Shown one piece after another: positions 51,741 through 60,889 of a stretch of DNA of 64,000 nt. The stretch covers positions 434,001 through 498,000 of the forward strand of contig NZ_CP013612.1 in the NCBI RefSeq assembly GCF_001482385.1, read 5' to 3'. The position numbers and the translations under genes are program-made. The notes under the pieces were generated by a model that saw only the letters and a program-made list of their open reading frames with translations, did not search any database and was not told the origin of the DNA. This stretch comes from Pseudoalteromonas rubra. Its GTDB lineage: Bacteria; Pseudomonadota; Gammaproteobacteria; Enterobacterales; Alteromonadaceae. Each line of letters starts with the position of its first letter. Position 1 is the first letter of the stretch.

Positions 51741-54503
51741 TTGTTCGGGAAAATAACAGCATTACCTAAGATCGCGATTGCGGTTGTGCTCGGGCTGTTA
51801 GGTGGCTTTGCTAACCTTTTACCCCTATGGTTCCTGGATAGTTCCGAGTTTCTGCTTGGTCAGCTGTTTGTTATTCTTGCATTGATGTCGCTGGGTTGGC
51901 GCTATGCTTTATTGTGCGTGGCGATTGGTGCGGCCTTTATATTTTATCGCTGGGGCCATTGCTGGCCATCTACGGTGTTTTTGTTAGAGATAGCCTGGTT
52001 ACAGATCTTCTGTGTCAGACCTAACAAGCCTTTATTCATGCGGGGCCTGGCATTTTGGGTGTTGTTTGGGATCCCCTTGCTCTTCCTGTTCGGTAAGTTT
52101 GCCCTTGACCTCAACTTACTGGTTATTATAACGGCGCTGGCCAAATACTTTATTAATGCTGCTATTTGTCTGGTTATCGTCGACTTGCTGTCGTTATTTT
52201 TATTTAAACAATTGTGGCAGGCCAAACCACTGTATCGTATTTTGAATTATATGATCAGTCACCTTATTATTTTGGTGGTACTGGTAACCACCATCATGCT
52301 GACCAATAGCCACTATGAACGCATAGAATATGAGGTGAGAGCACAGCTGAGTGATGTCGCGAGCACAACGGCACAGCGAATAGATAGCTTTCTTGGTAAT
52401 CATCGCCGAGCTTTGGCAAATGCTGCGCACAATATTGAAGCCGGATTAGACCAGCAGCATACGATCACCCGATTGGTCGAGTTTTACCCGAATATTCGCA
52501 CTGCTATTACCGCGGATGAATCCGGGCTGGTTACACACTTCTACCCCGATACGCTCAGAACCAGTCTGGCTGGCGAAGTGCCTGCGGTATCCGACCGTCA
52601 GTATTTTATTCAGGCACCGTATTATCCGAATGGGTTTGTGTCGGGTATATTCCGGGGTAGGGGGTTTGGTGATGATTCAATAGTGGCTATTTCTGCACCT
52701 ATATACGATAGGGGGAATTTTGCCGGGGTTGTGGAAGGGTCTGTATTTTTTGATACATTTGAACAATTTATTCCCCGTATTTTATCGCACCTTGGGCACC
52801 TGATGATCCTCGATAGCGAAAACAAAGTGGTATTTAGCTCCTTGAAGTCCGACTTTAATACACTCGATGAGCTGGATGAAGCGACGTTAAATTCGCTGAC
52901 CAATGACGATTTAAATCTGTATGTTGGTAAGACGGAAGAAGTGTTTTATCGTCGCAGTGTGCGTTCAGAGGAGTTTAGCTGGCAAGTCATCAGTCTGGTG
53001 GAGCGCAAGTATGTCAATATAGCGGTCGCATCGGCATGGGGACAGTCTTTTTTCCTCGCCCTGTTTATTATTGCACTGAGCAGCGTTTTGGTCAGCAAAC
53101 TAACCCGTATGCTGATCAACCCAATGCATGACCTTAGTACTCGTCTGAACGGTTTTGACCCAGCCAGTCGTAATGAGGAGCTATCTCCTCGGGCAGAAGC
53201 TACCTTTCTTGAAGTGATTACGTTACAGCAACAGTTTACCCAGCTGGCGTTTAAGCTGTCTATGAGCTTCAAAAAGTTGCAGAAAGCCAATCAGGAAAAT
53301 CAGTCACTTAATGCTCAGCTCACCAATTTCAATGCCCAATTAGAGAGTCAGGTGCAGGAGAAAACAGAAGAGCTAATTGATGCGCTCGACAGGGCAAACA
53401 AAGCGAGTTCTGCAAAAAGTCTGTTTTTGGCCAATATGAGTCATGAAATACGCACACCGCTCAATGGGATAATTGGCATGACCGCGGATATGCAGCGCCA
53501 CACCCATGATACAGACGTTGCTGAGTCTTTGCAGATCATTTACCAGTCTGCGCATAACCTGCTACTGATCCTGAACGACATTCTTGATTACTCCAAAATA
53601 GAGGCTGGCGCTCTGGAGCTAGACAGGCACGATGTTGCCTTTCGTAAGATGTTACATTCACTGACTACGTCCTTTTGCAAAACTGGCGTGAAGGCCGGGG
53701 TGACATTTAGCTACGAGGTTAACGACACTATTCCCGAGTATCTCAAACTGGATGAATTGAGGGTGACCCAAATCATTAACAACTTGCTTAGTAATGCTGG
53801 CAAGTTCACTGAGCAGGGGAGTATTAAGCTCAGCGCCTGTTACATCGACGAAGCCTTACGTATTGATATTTCGGACACCGGAGTAGGGATTGCGAAAGAG
53901 AAACAGAAGCAGCTATTTGGAGAGTTTATTCAGGCAGATGTCTCTACAACACGTAAATATGGAGGAACAGGGCTTGGCCTGACAATATGTAAACGTCTGG
54001 CAGAGGCAATGGGTGGGACAATTAGTTTAGAGAGTGAGGCCGGCAAGGGCAGCACGTTTACGGTGATTTTGCCTGCTACTCCGGGCGAGGAACAACAAGA
54101 AGAAAAGCAGCATGTTAGTGCACCAGACCTGAGCGGCGTGGATGTTTTGCTGGTTGAAGACAATCCAATTAACCAGATCGTAGCGGCGAAATTAATGGAA
54201 CATACAGGCTGCAGTCTGACTAAATCAAACGATGGCCTGGATGCGCTGTCTGTTTTAGAGGGTAACCATATTCCCGTTATCCTGATGGATTGTCAGATGC
54301 CAAATATGGATGGGTTTGATTGTACACGTCGTATTCGTCAAAACCCTGAGCTATACGGTACGCCCTACATCATTGCTATAACAGCAAATGCCTTCAACGA
54401 GGACAAAGTGAAATGTTTGCAGGTGGGAATGGATGACTTTGTCTCCAAACCCATCGAGCCTGACGCACTATACCAATGTCTGGCTCGATGGCGTAGCGAA
54501 TAA
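51741..54503 (+). CDS. Hybrid sensor histidine kinase
   Basis: A 920-residue protein. N-terminal multi-helix membrane part of MASE1-like layout (about 1-190), a further helix, a periplasmic dCache/PDC-type sensor domain (about 205-430), a second membrane segment near 435-455, a coiled coil (about 495-555), HisKA with H568 in NMSHEIRTPLNG, an HATPase domain with DTGVGIA and GGTGLGLTICKR, and a receiver domain with D850 in VILMDCQMPNMDGF. No DNA-binding domain and no HPt, so it signals to a separate partner. TTG start at 51741 is supported by AGAGGAG eight bases upstream. Confidence 0.88.
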   Translation: MFGKITALPKIAIAVVLGLLGGFANLLPLWFLDSSEFLLGQLFVILALMSLGWRYALLCVAIGAAFIFYRWGHCWPSTVFLLEIAWLQIFCVRPNKPLFMRGLAFWVLFGIPLLFLFGKFALDLNLLVIITALAKYFINAAICLVIVDLLSLFLFKQLWQAKPLYRILNYMISHLIILVVLVTTIMLTNSHYERIEYEVRAQLSDVASTTAQRIDSFLGNHRRALANAAHNIEAGLDQQHTITRLVEFYPNIRTAITADESGLVTHFYPDTLRTSLAGEVPAVSDRQYFIQAPYYPNGFVSGIFRGRGFGDDSIVAISAPIYDRGNFAGVVEGSVFFDTFEQFIPRILSHLGHLMILDSENKVVFSSLKSDFNTLDELDEATLNSLTNDDLNLYVGKTEEVFYRRSVRSEEFSWQVISLVERKYVNIAVASAWGQSFFLALFIIALSSVLVSKLTRMLINPMHDLSTRLNGFDPASRNEELSPRAEATFLEVITLQQQFTQLAFKLSMSFKKLQKANQENQSLNAQLTNFNAQLESQVQEKTEELIDALDRANKASSAKSLFLANMSHEIRTPLNGIIGMTADMQRHTHDTDVAESLQIIYQSAHNLLLILNDILDYSKIEAGALELDRHDVAFRKMLHSLTTSFCKTGVKAGVTFSYEVNDTIPEYLKLDELRVTQIINNLLSNAGKFTEQGSIKLSACYIDEALRIDISDTGVGIAKEKQKQLFGEFIQADVSTTRKYGGTGLGLTICKRLAEAMGGTISLESEAGKGSTFTVILPATPGEEQQEEKQHVSAPDLSGVDVLLVEDNPINQIVAAKLMEHTGCSLTKSNDGLDALSVLEGNHIPVILMDCQMPNMDGFDCTRRIRQNPELYGTPYIIAITANAFNEDKVKCLQVGMDDFVSKPIEPDALYQCLARWRSE

Positions 54504-54508
54504 ATACG

Positions 54509-57500
54509 TTAGCCCACGTTAGCCACATCAGCCGGGTATTGCTCAAACAAACCCGCTGCGCTTAAAGGTTTTGAAAAATAATACCCTTGCATGTATTCGC
54601 AGCCCAGATCCCTAAGAAAACTAAGCTGCTGGGCGGTTTCCACCCCCTCGGCGATACATGCCATATTGAGGTTTTGTGCGAGCAGATAGATGGTTTTTAC
54701 GATGGAACGATTATGGGGGTGAGTTTCCAGTGTACGGACAAAACTCTGATCAATTTTGATAATGTCGATAGGGAATTGACTTAGGTATGTGAGCGAAGAG
54801 TAGCCCGTGCCAAAATCATCCAGCAGCAGTGTAAAACCAAACTTCTTAAGTTGGGCCAGCGTTTTACTCGCTTTATGCCGATCTGCCAGGAAGCTGGTTT
54901 CTGTGATTTCCAGTTTAAGTTGATGATTGCTCAAACCAAATTCCGCCACAATGCTGTCTAGAGAGGCCGCGAGGTTATCACGCATAATATGTTGAGGTGA
55001 GAGATTCAGTGACAAATAAAATGAGGACTGCTGGTGGAAAAATGGCATAAGTTCCCCCAGGGCATTGCGTAAAGCTTGCGTTGTCATTTGCTCAATTAGG
55101 CCGACTTCTTCAGCAATTGGAATAAACTCTGCCGGTGATACAGGTTTTGCCCCCAACTGCCAGCGCATTAACAGCTCTACACCAATCAAGGTGTGTTTGG
55201 TGGTGTTCACAATAGGCTGATAATGGTTGTAAAGCTGATTGTCTGCTACTGCTTCTTTGAGCGCCGCTTCTAAGCTGAGTTTTCTGCTCAGGTGCGCATT
55301 CATTTCGCTGGTAAAAAACTTAAAGTTGTTTCTGCCACTTTGTTTGGCATGTAGCATCGCGATATCTGCATTTCGCAATAAGCCTTCCGCTGTCTGTTCG
55401 TCAAATGGAAAAATAGCGACACCTACGCTGGCAGAGATGCTCATAGAGATACCATCTACTTCGTATTTATTGCACAACGACGTGATCATCTGTTGAACCA
55501 GCTCTGTGACCTGGGCGACATCTTCGAAAGTTTTTATCAGAACAATGAACTCATCGCCACTCTGGCGGCCCAAGATGCAGTGCGCGTTTAAGGAGCTGTT
55601 GATCCGTTTCGTAACTGCAATCAGGAGTTGGTCTCCTGCAGAGTGGCCATAGGCGTCATTGATGGGCTTGAATTTGTCCAGATCGATAAACAATAATGCG
55701 CACCCGGAATTACTTTTAGCTGCATTATATATTGCAAATTCAATGTGTTGCAGCATTAGGTTGCGATTAGGTAAATCCGTCAGGGCATCAAAGTTTGCGA
55801 GATAACGTAACTCACTTTGTGCTTGCTTCTGCTGAGATAAGTCGGAACCAACGATGACTAAAAATTCTATTTCACCCTGGTCATCTGAAATTGCATTGAT
55901 ACTGAGCTGAACTGTACTTTGGCGTTGATCATCAAATGTCACTTCAATTTCTAGTTTTATGTTCTCTTTAGGTTGGATGTTACGCAGTGCGTTAAGTAAT
56001 TTTATTAGTTGTTGTCGGCCAAGTCGTTGTTTGAGTACGCTAAGTGTCAGTTGTTTTTGAGGCTCGTATGGGTCCAATCCCAAAGATGAAGACAAACTTT
56101 GGTTGACGGATAAAAGCTGCAAGTTGCTGTCGAGGATCAATAACCAGTCCTGGATCTGAGACAGGGCCTGGGCAAACATAGCTGCATTCAGTTGGTTCGC
56201 TTTTTGCTCCGTGATATTACTGTAGATACCTGATGCCTTTAGCGGCACACCTTTGGCATCCCATTCGCTGACCTTAGCAATATCGTGATACCAGAGCCAG
56301 CCTTGTTGCTTTGAAAAAATCCGATAGGTGATTGAGAGCTGACTGTCCGGTGAGGCAATAAAGCGCGCCCATTGACGTTGTACCATTTCTTGATCTTGTG
56401 GGTGCACTTTGTCAAAAAAACCGGTCAGACTGAGTTGCTTACTTTGGCTGGTGTCCTGAGTATTGCTGAGCAAGGCAAATTGCTGAGTCTGCATGTCCAT
56501 GCTCCACAGTCCACTTTGCGTTTTCGTCAGTGCCAAGTCGGTCTGGGCCTTTGCATGTACTAGCTGGTCATAGGTTTGTTGCAGAGCAAGTTGCTTGCGA
56601 TGGTGTCTGCGATAAAGCATGGCCAGTAAAACAGCAATCAGCAACAGATAACTGGTGATAGCTAACGGTGTATTCCACCAGGCATGCTTGATTTCAAAAT
56701 GCAGCTGGCTTTGGGTGCGTTTTGCTGTGTCGCTAGGTCGGAACTCAGACAGGGTCAGGGTATATTTTCCTGGCTTTAAGGCATTAAAAAACAGATAGTT
56801 ATTCTTAACATCTTTGATCTCAAGGGAAGTCGGGCCCGACAGTTGAGCCGTGACAAAATTACGGCGCACATTAAAAATATTGAACTGACTAAACTCAAAG
56901 CGAAACCCCATGTCGTCATATTCAAACTGCAAAGTCTGCGTGTCGAGTTGTGCGGGCGAGACAAGTATGGGTCTGGACATTAATTGCACACCGGAGAAGG
57001 AGAGTTGCTCTGTTTCTGCTGGCAGAGTAAAGGCACTCGGGTCGAATTTTATGGCACCGTTGGGCGTACCGAACAGCATTTCTCCTGAATGCAAAGACAG
57101 GCTGGCTCCGACATTAAACTCGTTGGTAACCAGCCCATTTCGGTGATCATAGTGGTCGAGCTGTAGTGTTTCTAAATTGAGTTTATAAAGACCATTTTGA
57201 CTACTTATCCAAAGTTGGTTGTGCAGGTCACGTTCCAGTGCGTACAAGGTATTGGTGCCAAGCCCCTGCTCCTTTGTGATATGTATTATGCGCTGGAAAC
57301 TGTGTGTTTCGAGTGCAATGAGCCCCATTGTGTTGGTTGCCAGCCAAAGTCGGCCCTGGCCATCCTTAATCCAGTCATTCACGATAGGGTAGGCTTTATC
57401 AGAGGCGGCTTCTGCTTGCCACAAAGTATCGACCTGGTGGCTCAGGCGATCGTAACTCACAAGCGCGTTGGCGGTGCTGAATAATAACTCATTGGGTTTT

Positions 57501-59005
57501 TCTGGTCTGGCTGGCAGAAATAACAGAGCTTGCAGGTCATCTATCTGTGCTTCCAGCTCACTTAATGTGGTAACCGTTTGTAAGGCAATGTCATAAAGGA
57601 AAATATTATGGTGCGTATGGAACAAGAGGGTACGCTGATCTACCAGCATAGAGCCGACTAAATGGTCTTCGCCCGTCATGGCAACAGTTGCGTTGGTGAC
57701 TTTGAGCTCAGAGGCTTGTCCGGTTGATATGTCAAACTGTTTTAGCCCAGCTTTGGTATCAAGCAGGAGCATATTGTCAGTCTGATAGGGAGAGCTATAG
57801 ATGTTGTAGACCGCTTGGCTGCCATACTCAGGTTTGTGGCTTTGATTACGAAAATAACTTTGTTGCAGGGTTGCTTGTTGCCCATCAGAAAATAGGTGTA
57901 ATCCATCATCGCTGCCAAGCCAAAGTGTACCATCGTTTTTTTGATGCACAGCCCAGATATTGTTATTAAAGTTATTGTTATGAGAGGCGAGTAGTTTAAA
58001 TCGGTACGCTGAAGTTGGCCAAATAAATGTCCCACTATTATTGGACCCCATCCACAGGTTTTCATGCTTGTCTAACAACATGACAGGGATGGTATTTTGC
58101 GGTGTCAAATAGCGGCTTTCGCTGAACGAGAACAGCTTACTGGCGCTATGGTTACGGCGGTCGAGCAAATATAGGCCCGAATCTGTGGCCAGGTACTCTC
58201 CATATGGTCCGATTGCATGTGCCCAAATATTGAGGTGTGAAACTAGTTCATAAGCTTGCTGGTCCAATAGCTGGCTGGTATCACCCGGAATGACAAACAA
58301 GCCTTCCACAGTACCCACCAGCAGTCCCAGCGCCGGGTCATGCTTGAGCAGTTTTACATTGTTATTGAGCGCAGACTTGTCTACTGAGCCCAGGTGGTTC
58401 AGTGAGCTGAGTTGCTCATTTTTGAATTGAAACAGTCCAGATTCTGAGCCAATGAGCAAAGCATCGTGCCATGCCAGCATGGTGCGAACATAGGCATTAC
58501 GTGGCAGGGTGAGCAAACGTTCTGCCGCAAGTGTTTGTGCGTCGACGCTGTATAGTACGTTTTCAATTGCAATCACGTATTGCTCTTGATACTGCACAAT
58601 GGCATTCACCGCAGCATCTGGCGCTATGCCCTGACGTCCGCCTTGGTCAAACAACTTCACCAGAGATAGAGTACGGGTGTTTAGCAAAAATGCGCCTGAT
58701 TGTGCCGTTGCTATAAATAATTGATCATTGTCTAACAGTTGGAGCAGCAAAATGTCACTGCCTGAGAACAGTGCCTGACCCTTGAAGGGACTAAATTGGT
58801 TGCCGTCATGTCGGTTTAGGCCTTGCTGGGTGGCAATCCAGATATATCCCTGCCTGTCTTGTACTAGCGCGGTGACACTCGACTGAGAAAGCCCTTCCTG
58901 CGTCGACAAACGGCTGATCTGATTTGCATAATAAGGATCTGCAATCACCAAGTGGTGATATATCATTAAAAAAGACAATAAAGCTGCTTGTAGCCAGTTG
59001 TTCAT
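54509..59005 (-). CDS. Two-component-propeller sensor with PAS, GGDEF and EAL domains
   Basis: A 1498-residue cyclic-di-GMP signalling protein. Signal peptide, then a periplasmic double beta-propeller of Reg_prop repeats (such as LVQDRQGYIWIATQQGLNRH), a Y_Y_Y domain (about 690-760), one membrane helix (WNTPLAITSYLLLIAVLLAM, about 770-790), two PAS-like domains, a GGDEF domain reading RQSGDEF (S1149-F1153) and an EAL domain with VELLMRW (E1277), DDFGTGYSSL and VETAQQ. The GGDEF motif has Ser at position 1 and the EAL motif has Leu at position 2; both forms can be active, so activity of each half is open. Convergent with the hybrid kinase gene, six bases apart. Confidence 0.9.
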   Translation of the reverse strand: MNNWLQAALLSFLMIYHHLVIADPYYANQISRLSTQEGLSQSSVTALVQDRQGYIWIATQQGLNRHDGNQFSPFKGQALFSGSDILLLQLLDNDQLFIATAQSGAFLLNTRTLSLVKLFDQGGRQGIAPDAAVNAIVQYQEQYVIAIENVLYSVDAQTLAAERLLTLPRNAYVRTMLAWHDALLIGSESGLFQFKNEQLSSLNHLGSVDKSALNNNVKLLKHDPALGLLVGTVEGLFVIPGDTSQLLDQQAYELVSHLNIWAHAIGPYGEYLATDSGLYLLDRRNHSASKLFSFSESRYLTPQNTIPVMLLDKHENLWMGSNNSGTFIWPTSAYRFKLLASHNNNFNNNIWAVHQKNDGTLWLGSDDGLHLFSDGQQATLQQSYFRNQSHKPEYGSQAVYNIYSSPYQTDNMLLLDTKAGLKQFDISTGQASELKVTNATVAMTGEDHLVGSMLVDQRTLLFHTHHNIFLYDIALQTVTTLSELEAQIDDLQALLFLPARPEKPNELLFSTANALVSYDRLSHQVDTLWQAEAASDKAYPIVNDWIKDGQGRLWLATNTMGLIALETHSFQRIIHITKEQGLGTNTLYALERDLHNQLWISSQNGLYKLNLETLQLDHYDHRNGLVTNEFNVGASLSLHSGEMLFGTPNGAIKFDPSAFTLPAETEQLSFSGVQLMSRPILVSPAQLDTQTLQFEYDDMGFRFEFSQFNIFNVRRNFVTAQLSGPTSLEIKDVKNNYLFFNALKPGKYTLTLSEFRPSDTAKRTQSQLHFEIKHAWWNTPLAITSYLLLIAVLLAMLYRRHHRKQLALQQTYDQLVHAKAQTDLALTKTQSGLWSMDMQTQQFALLSNTQDTSQSKQLSLTGFFDKVHPQDQEMVQRQWARFIASPDSQLSITYRIFSKQQGWLWYHDIAKVSEWDAKGVPLKASGIYSNITEQKANQLNAAMFAQALSQIQDWLLILDSNLQLLSVNQSLSSSLGLDPYEPQKQLTLSVLKQRLGRQQLIKLLNALRNIQPKENIKLEIEVTFDDQRQSTVQLSINAISDDQGEIEFLVIVGSDLSQQKQAQSELRYLANFDALTDLPNRNLMLQHIEFAIYNAAKSNSGCALLFIDLDKFKPINDAYGHSAGDQLLIAVTKRINSSLNAHCILGRQSGDEFIVLIKTFEDVAQVTELVQQMITSLCNKYEVDGISMSISASVGVAIFPFDEQTAEGLLRNADIAMLHAKQSGRNNFKFFTSEMNAHLSRKLSLEAALKEAVADNQLYNHYQPIVNTTKHTLIGVELLMRWQLGAKPVSPAEFIPIAEEVGLIEQMTTQALRNALGELMPFFHQQSSFYLSLNLSPQHIMRDNLAASLDSIVAEFGLSNHQLKLEITETSFLADRHKASKTLAQLKKFGFTLLLDDFGTGYSSLTYLSQFPIDIIKIDQSFVRTLETHPHNRSIVKTIYLLAQNLNMACIAEGVETAQQLSFLRDLGCEYMQGYYFSKPLSAAGLFEQYPADVANVG

Positions 59006-59336
59006 TCACTCGTTCCCGGGCGCACAACAGTGAATAGTCCTTTTACGCTTTTGTGCTGTCATATTCGCTGAGGCATACATTGCTCAGATTATGCTAATTG
59101 TACCAAGTTATAGACTGAGCTGAACGAGAATTCGTAAATTTGCCTCATCTGACCATTTATTGGGTAAAAAAAGGCTGGTTTAGGTAAAACCTAAGCTATT
59201 GAACTAAAAGGTGGATCAAAAACACAAGCAATGCAACTACGAATTATTCTCATTATTTCTGCTTTTGTTGTTGATAACCATTTTTGTTTAGATTAAACTT
59301 GTCTGCAGTTAAGGTTATTGAGAATGGTTTTCAGTT
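59006..59336. other. Regulatory stretch upstream of bfd
   Basis: Between divergent genes. Holds a Fur-like box at 59241-59258 and a second weaker one near 59317-59333 (ttgagaatggttttca). The T-rich minus-strand side includes the promoter of the GGDEF/EAL gene. Confidence 0.5.
59241..59258. promoter_or_regulatory. Fur-box-like site upstream of bfd
   Basis: gaattattctcattattt; its reverse complement reads aaataatgagaataattc, close to the AATGATAATnATTATC repeat pattern of Fur boxes. It is about 80 bases before the bfd start. Confidence 0.6.
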
Positions 59337-59531
59337 ATGTATATCTGCATTTGCCACGGTGTGACGGACAAAAAAATCGCCGAATCTATTGATGATGGCG
59401 CAAGGTCTATGCGCGATTTGAGCAAAGAGTTAGGTGTGGGCTCTCAGTGTGGTAAGTGTTGTAACTGCGCTAAAAAAATACTGAATGAAAAGCTAATCGA
59501 CATCGTGGATGTGACAGAGCAAGTTGCTTAA
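59337..59531 (+). CDS. bfd: Bacterioferritin-associated ferredoxin
   Basis: A 64-residue [2Fe-2S] protein: MYICICHGVTDKKI with Cys4 and Cys6, then GSQCGKCC with two more ligands, the standard Bfd layout. It reduces ferric iron stored in bacterioferritin so that it can be released. It lies next to two convergent bfr genes and behind Fur-like sites, which fits induction by low iron. Confidence 0.93.
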   Translation: MYICICHGVTDKKIAESIDDGARSMRDLSKELGVGSQCGKCCNCAKKILNEKLIDIVDVTEQVA

Positions 59532-59558
59532 TTAATTTCTCGTTCAAACCATTTTCTC

Positions 59559-59586
59559 AAAAAAAGGGCTTTAAAGCCCTTTTTTA
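59559..59586. terminator. Bidirectional terminator between bfd and bfr
   Basis: Palindrome gggctttaaagccc (59566-59579) flanked by A7 on the left and T6 on the right, so it works for both convergent transcripts. Confidence 0.9.
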
Positions 59587-59589
59587 GTA

Positions 59590-60054
59590 TTACATTTGCG
59601 TCTGCAGGTAGTTTTCGATACCGGTCACTTTGATAAGGTGTTGCTGGGTCTCCAGCCAGTCGATTTGCTCTTCCTGTTCATTGAGAATATTGTCGAGTGC
59701 TTCACGACTAATGTAGTCCTGCTTTTCTTCACACAATGCAATCGCATCAACCAGATCCCCCAAGGATGCTTGCTCAAATGCCATATTGGCCGCAATCATT
59801 TCCTCGCTGTTTTCACCAATTTTAAGTCGACCCAGATCCTGAAGGTTAGGCAAGCCTTCCAAGAACAGAATACGCTCAATCAGGCGATCTGCATTCTTCA
59901 TTTTTTGGATGGACGTTTTATAATCTGCTTTATCCAGTTGCGTAAAACCAAAATCCTTAAACATACGGGCATGCAGGAAATACTGGTTAATACCTACCAG
60001 CTCGTTTGCAAGTACGGTGTTTAGTGCCGTTATTACCGCTTTATCGCCTTTCAT
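59590..60054 (-). CDS. bfr: Bacterioferritin subunit, haem-ligand type (no ferroxidase ligands)
   Basis: A 154-residue ferritin-fold protein. With E. coli Bfr numbering it keeps Met52, the haem ligand (K51-M52-K53-N54), but the ferroxidase ligands Glu51 and His54 are Lys and Asn. E18 is kept (LANELVGINQYF). This matches the haem-binding partner of heteromeric bacterioferritins known in some proteobacteria. Starts at ATG 60054 behind AAGGAG, nine bases after the other bfr gene, so both are cotranscribed. Confidence 0.92.
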   Translation of the reverse strand: MKGDKAVITALNTVLANELVGINQYFLHARMFKDFGFTQLDKADYKTSIQKMKNADRLIERILFLEGLPNLQDLGRLKIGENSEEMIAANMAFEQASLGDLVDAIALCEEKQDYISREALDNILNEQEEQIDWLETQQHLIKVTGIENYLQTQM

Positions 60055-60063
60055 AATGACTCC

Positions 60064-60534
60064 TTACGCCAGCTGAGATTGCAGATAGTTTTGAATACCG
60101 ATTTTGTCGATAAGACCGATTTGTTGCTCTAACCAGTAAACATGATCTTCTTCGGTATCAAACAGCAGCTTTTCGAGGACAGCACGTGATTGATAGTCTT
60201 GCTCCTGTTCGCAGATCTTGATGGCCTGTTTAACGCTTTCTACCACTTCCAGTTCCAGCTTAAGATCGTTTTCCATCATAGATTTTACGTCGCTACCTAT
60301 GAGCAGATCGCGGCGTTTAGTCATGTTAGGGACACCTTCAAGGAACAAGATACGCTTGATTAACCAGTCTGCGTGAGTGGTTTCTTCTTCCATTTCGTGA
60401 TTAAGACGCTCATAAAGTTTGTTCAAACCCCAGTCGTCATACATGCGGGAATGAATAAAGTACTGATCAATGGCTGCGAGTTCATTAGCCAGTAGTGCGT
60501 TAAATGCATCAATTACCTGTTGCTTGCCTTGCAT
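60064..60534 (-). CDS. bfr: Bacterioferritin subunit, ferroxidase type (no haem ligand)
   Basis: A 156-residue ferritin-fold protein. With ATG 60534 ([11 protein letters not shown]) the numbering equals E. coli Bfr: E18, E51, H54 (E51-T52-T53-H54), E94 region and E127xxH130 ([12 protein letters not shown]) are kept, giving a full di-iron ferroxidase centre, but the haem ligand Met52 is Thr. It should form mixed 24-mers with the adjacent subunit. A GTG at 60543 is less likely. A Fur-like box lies upstream at 60629. Confidence 0.92.
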   Translation of the reverse strand: MQGKQQVIDAFNALLANELAAIDQYFIHSRMYDDWGLNKLYERLNHEMEEETTHADWLIKRILFLEGVPNMTKRRDLLIGSDVKSMMENDLKLELEVVESVKQAIKICEQEQDYQSRAVLEKLLFDTEEDHVYWLEQQIGLIDKIGIQNYLQSQLA

Positions 60535-60889
60535 AAGTGTCACCTCAATTCGTTCTAAATTGACGCCAGTGTACGTGTATATAATTTCATGTCAATAAAA
60601 AATCTATATAAATCAATATATTAACAACTGATTATTATTCTCATTTCAGTTCAGTTTTTGGACTTTAAATAGCAATCAGATGCAATAGGACAGTGGGTTT
60701 ATCAAGCCATAGTGAGTTTCTGGTAGAGGTCAAGGGGATTTAGTACCCGGTCATCTCTACTCATATGACGCTAATACGCGCATAATAGGGGTATAACCCG
60801 TGGGTATTTTTTATTGGGTTCCGAATATGGCCAGTACCGTTGCATGACTGGTTTTACACTGAGTCTGAGTCACATAGAAGAGTTGATGT
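60535..60889. other. Intergenic stretch between bfr and the alkylation-repair genes
   Basis: Contains the Fur-like box at 60629-60647, AT-rich promoter sequence for the bfr pair, and the promoter side of the Ada-AlkA gene. No gene supported; frames overlapping the start of the Ada-AlkA gene are shadows. Confidence 0.5.
60629..60647. promoter_or_regulatory. Fur-box-like site upstream of the bfr pair
   Basis: tgattattattctcatttc, reverse complement gaaatgagaataataatca, similar to the site upstream of bfd (shared aatgagaataat). About 95 bases before the first bfr start. Confidence 0.65.
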
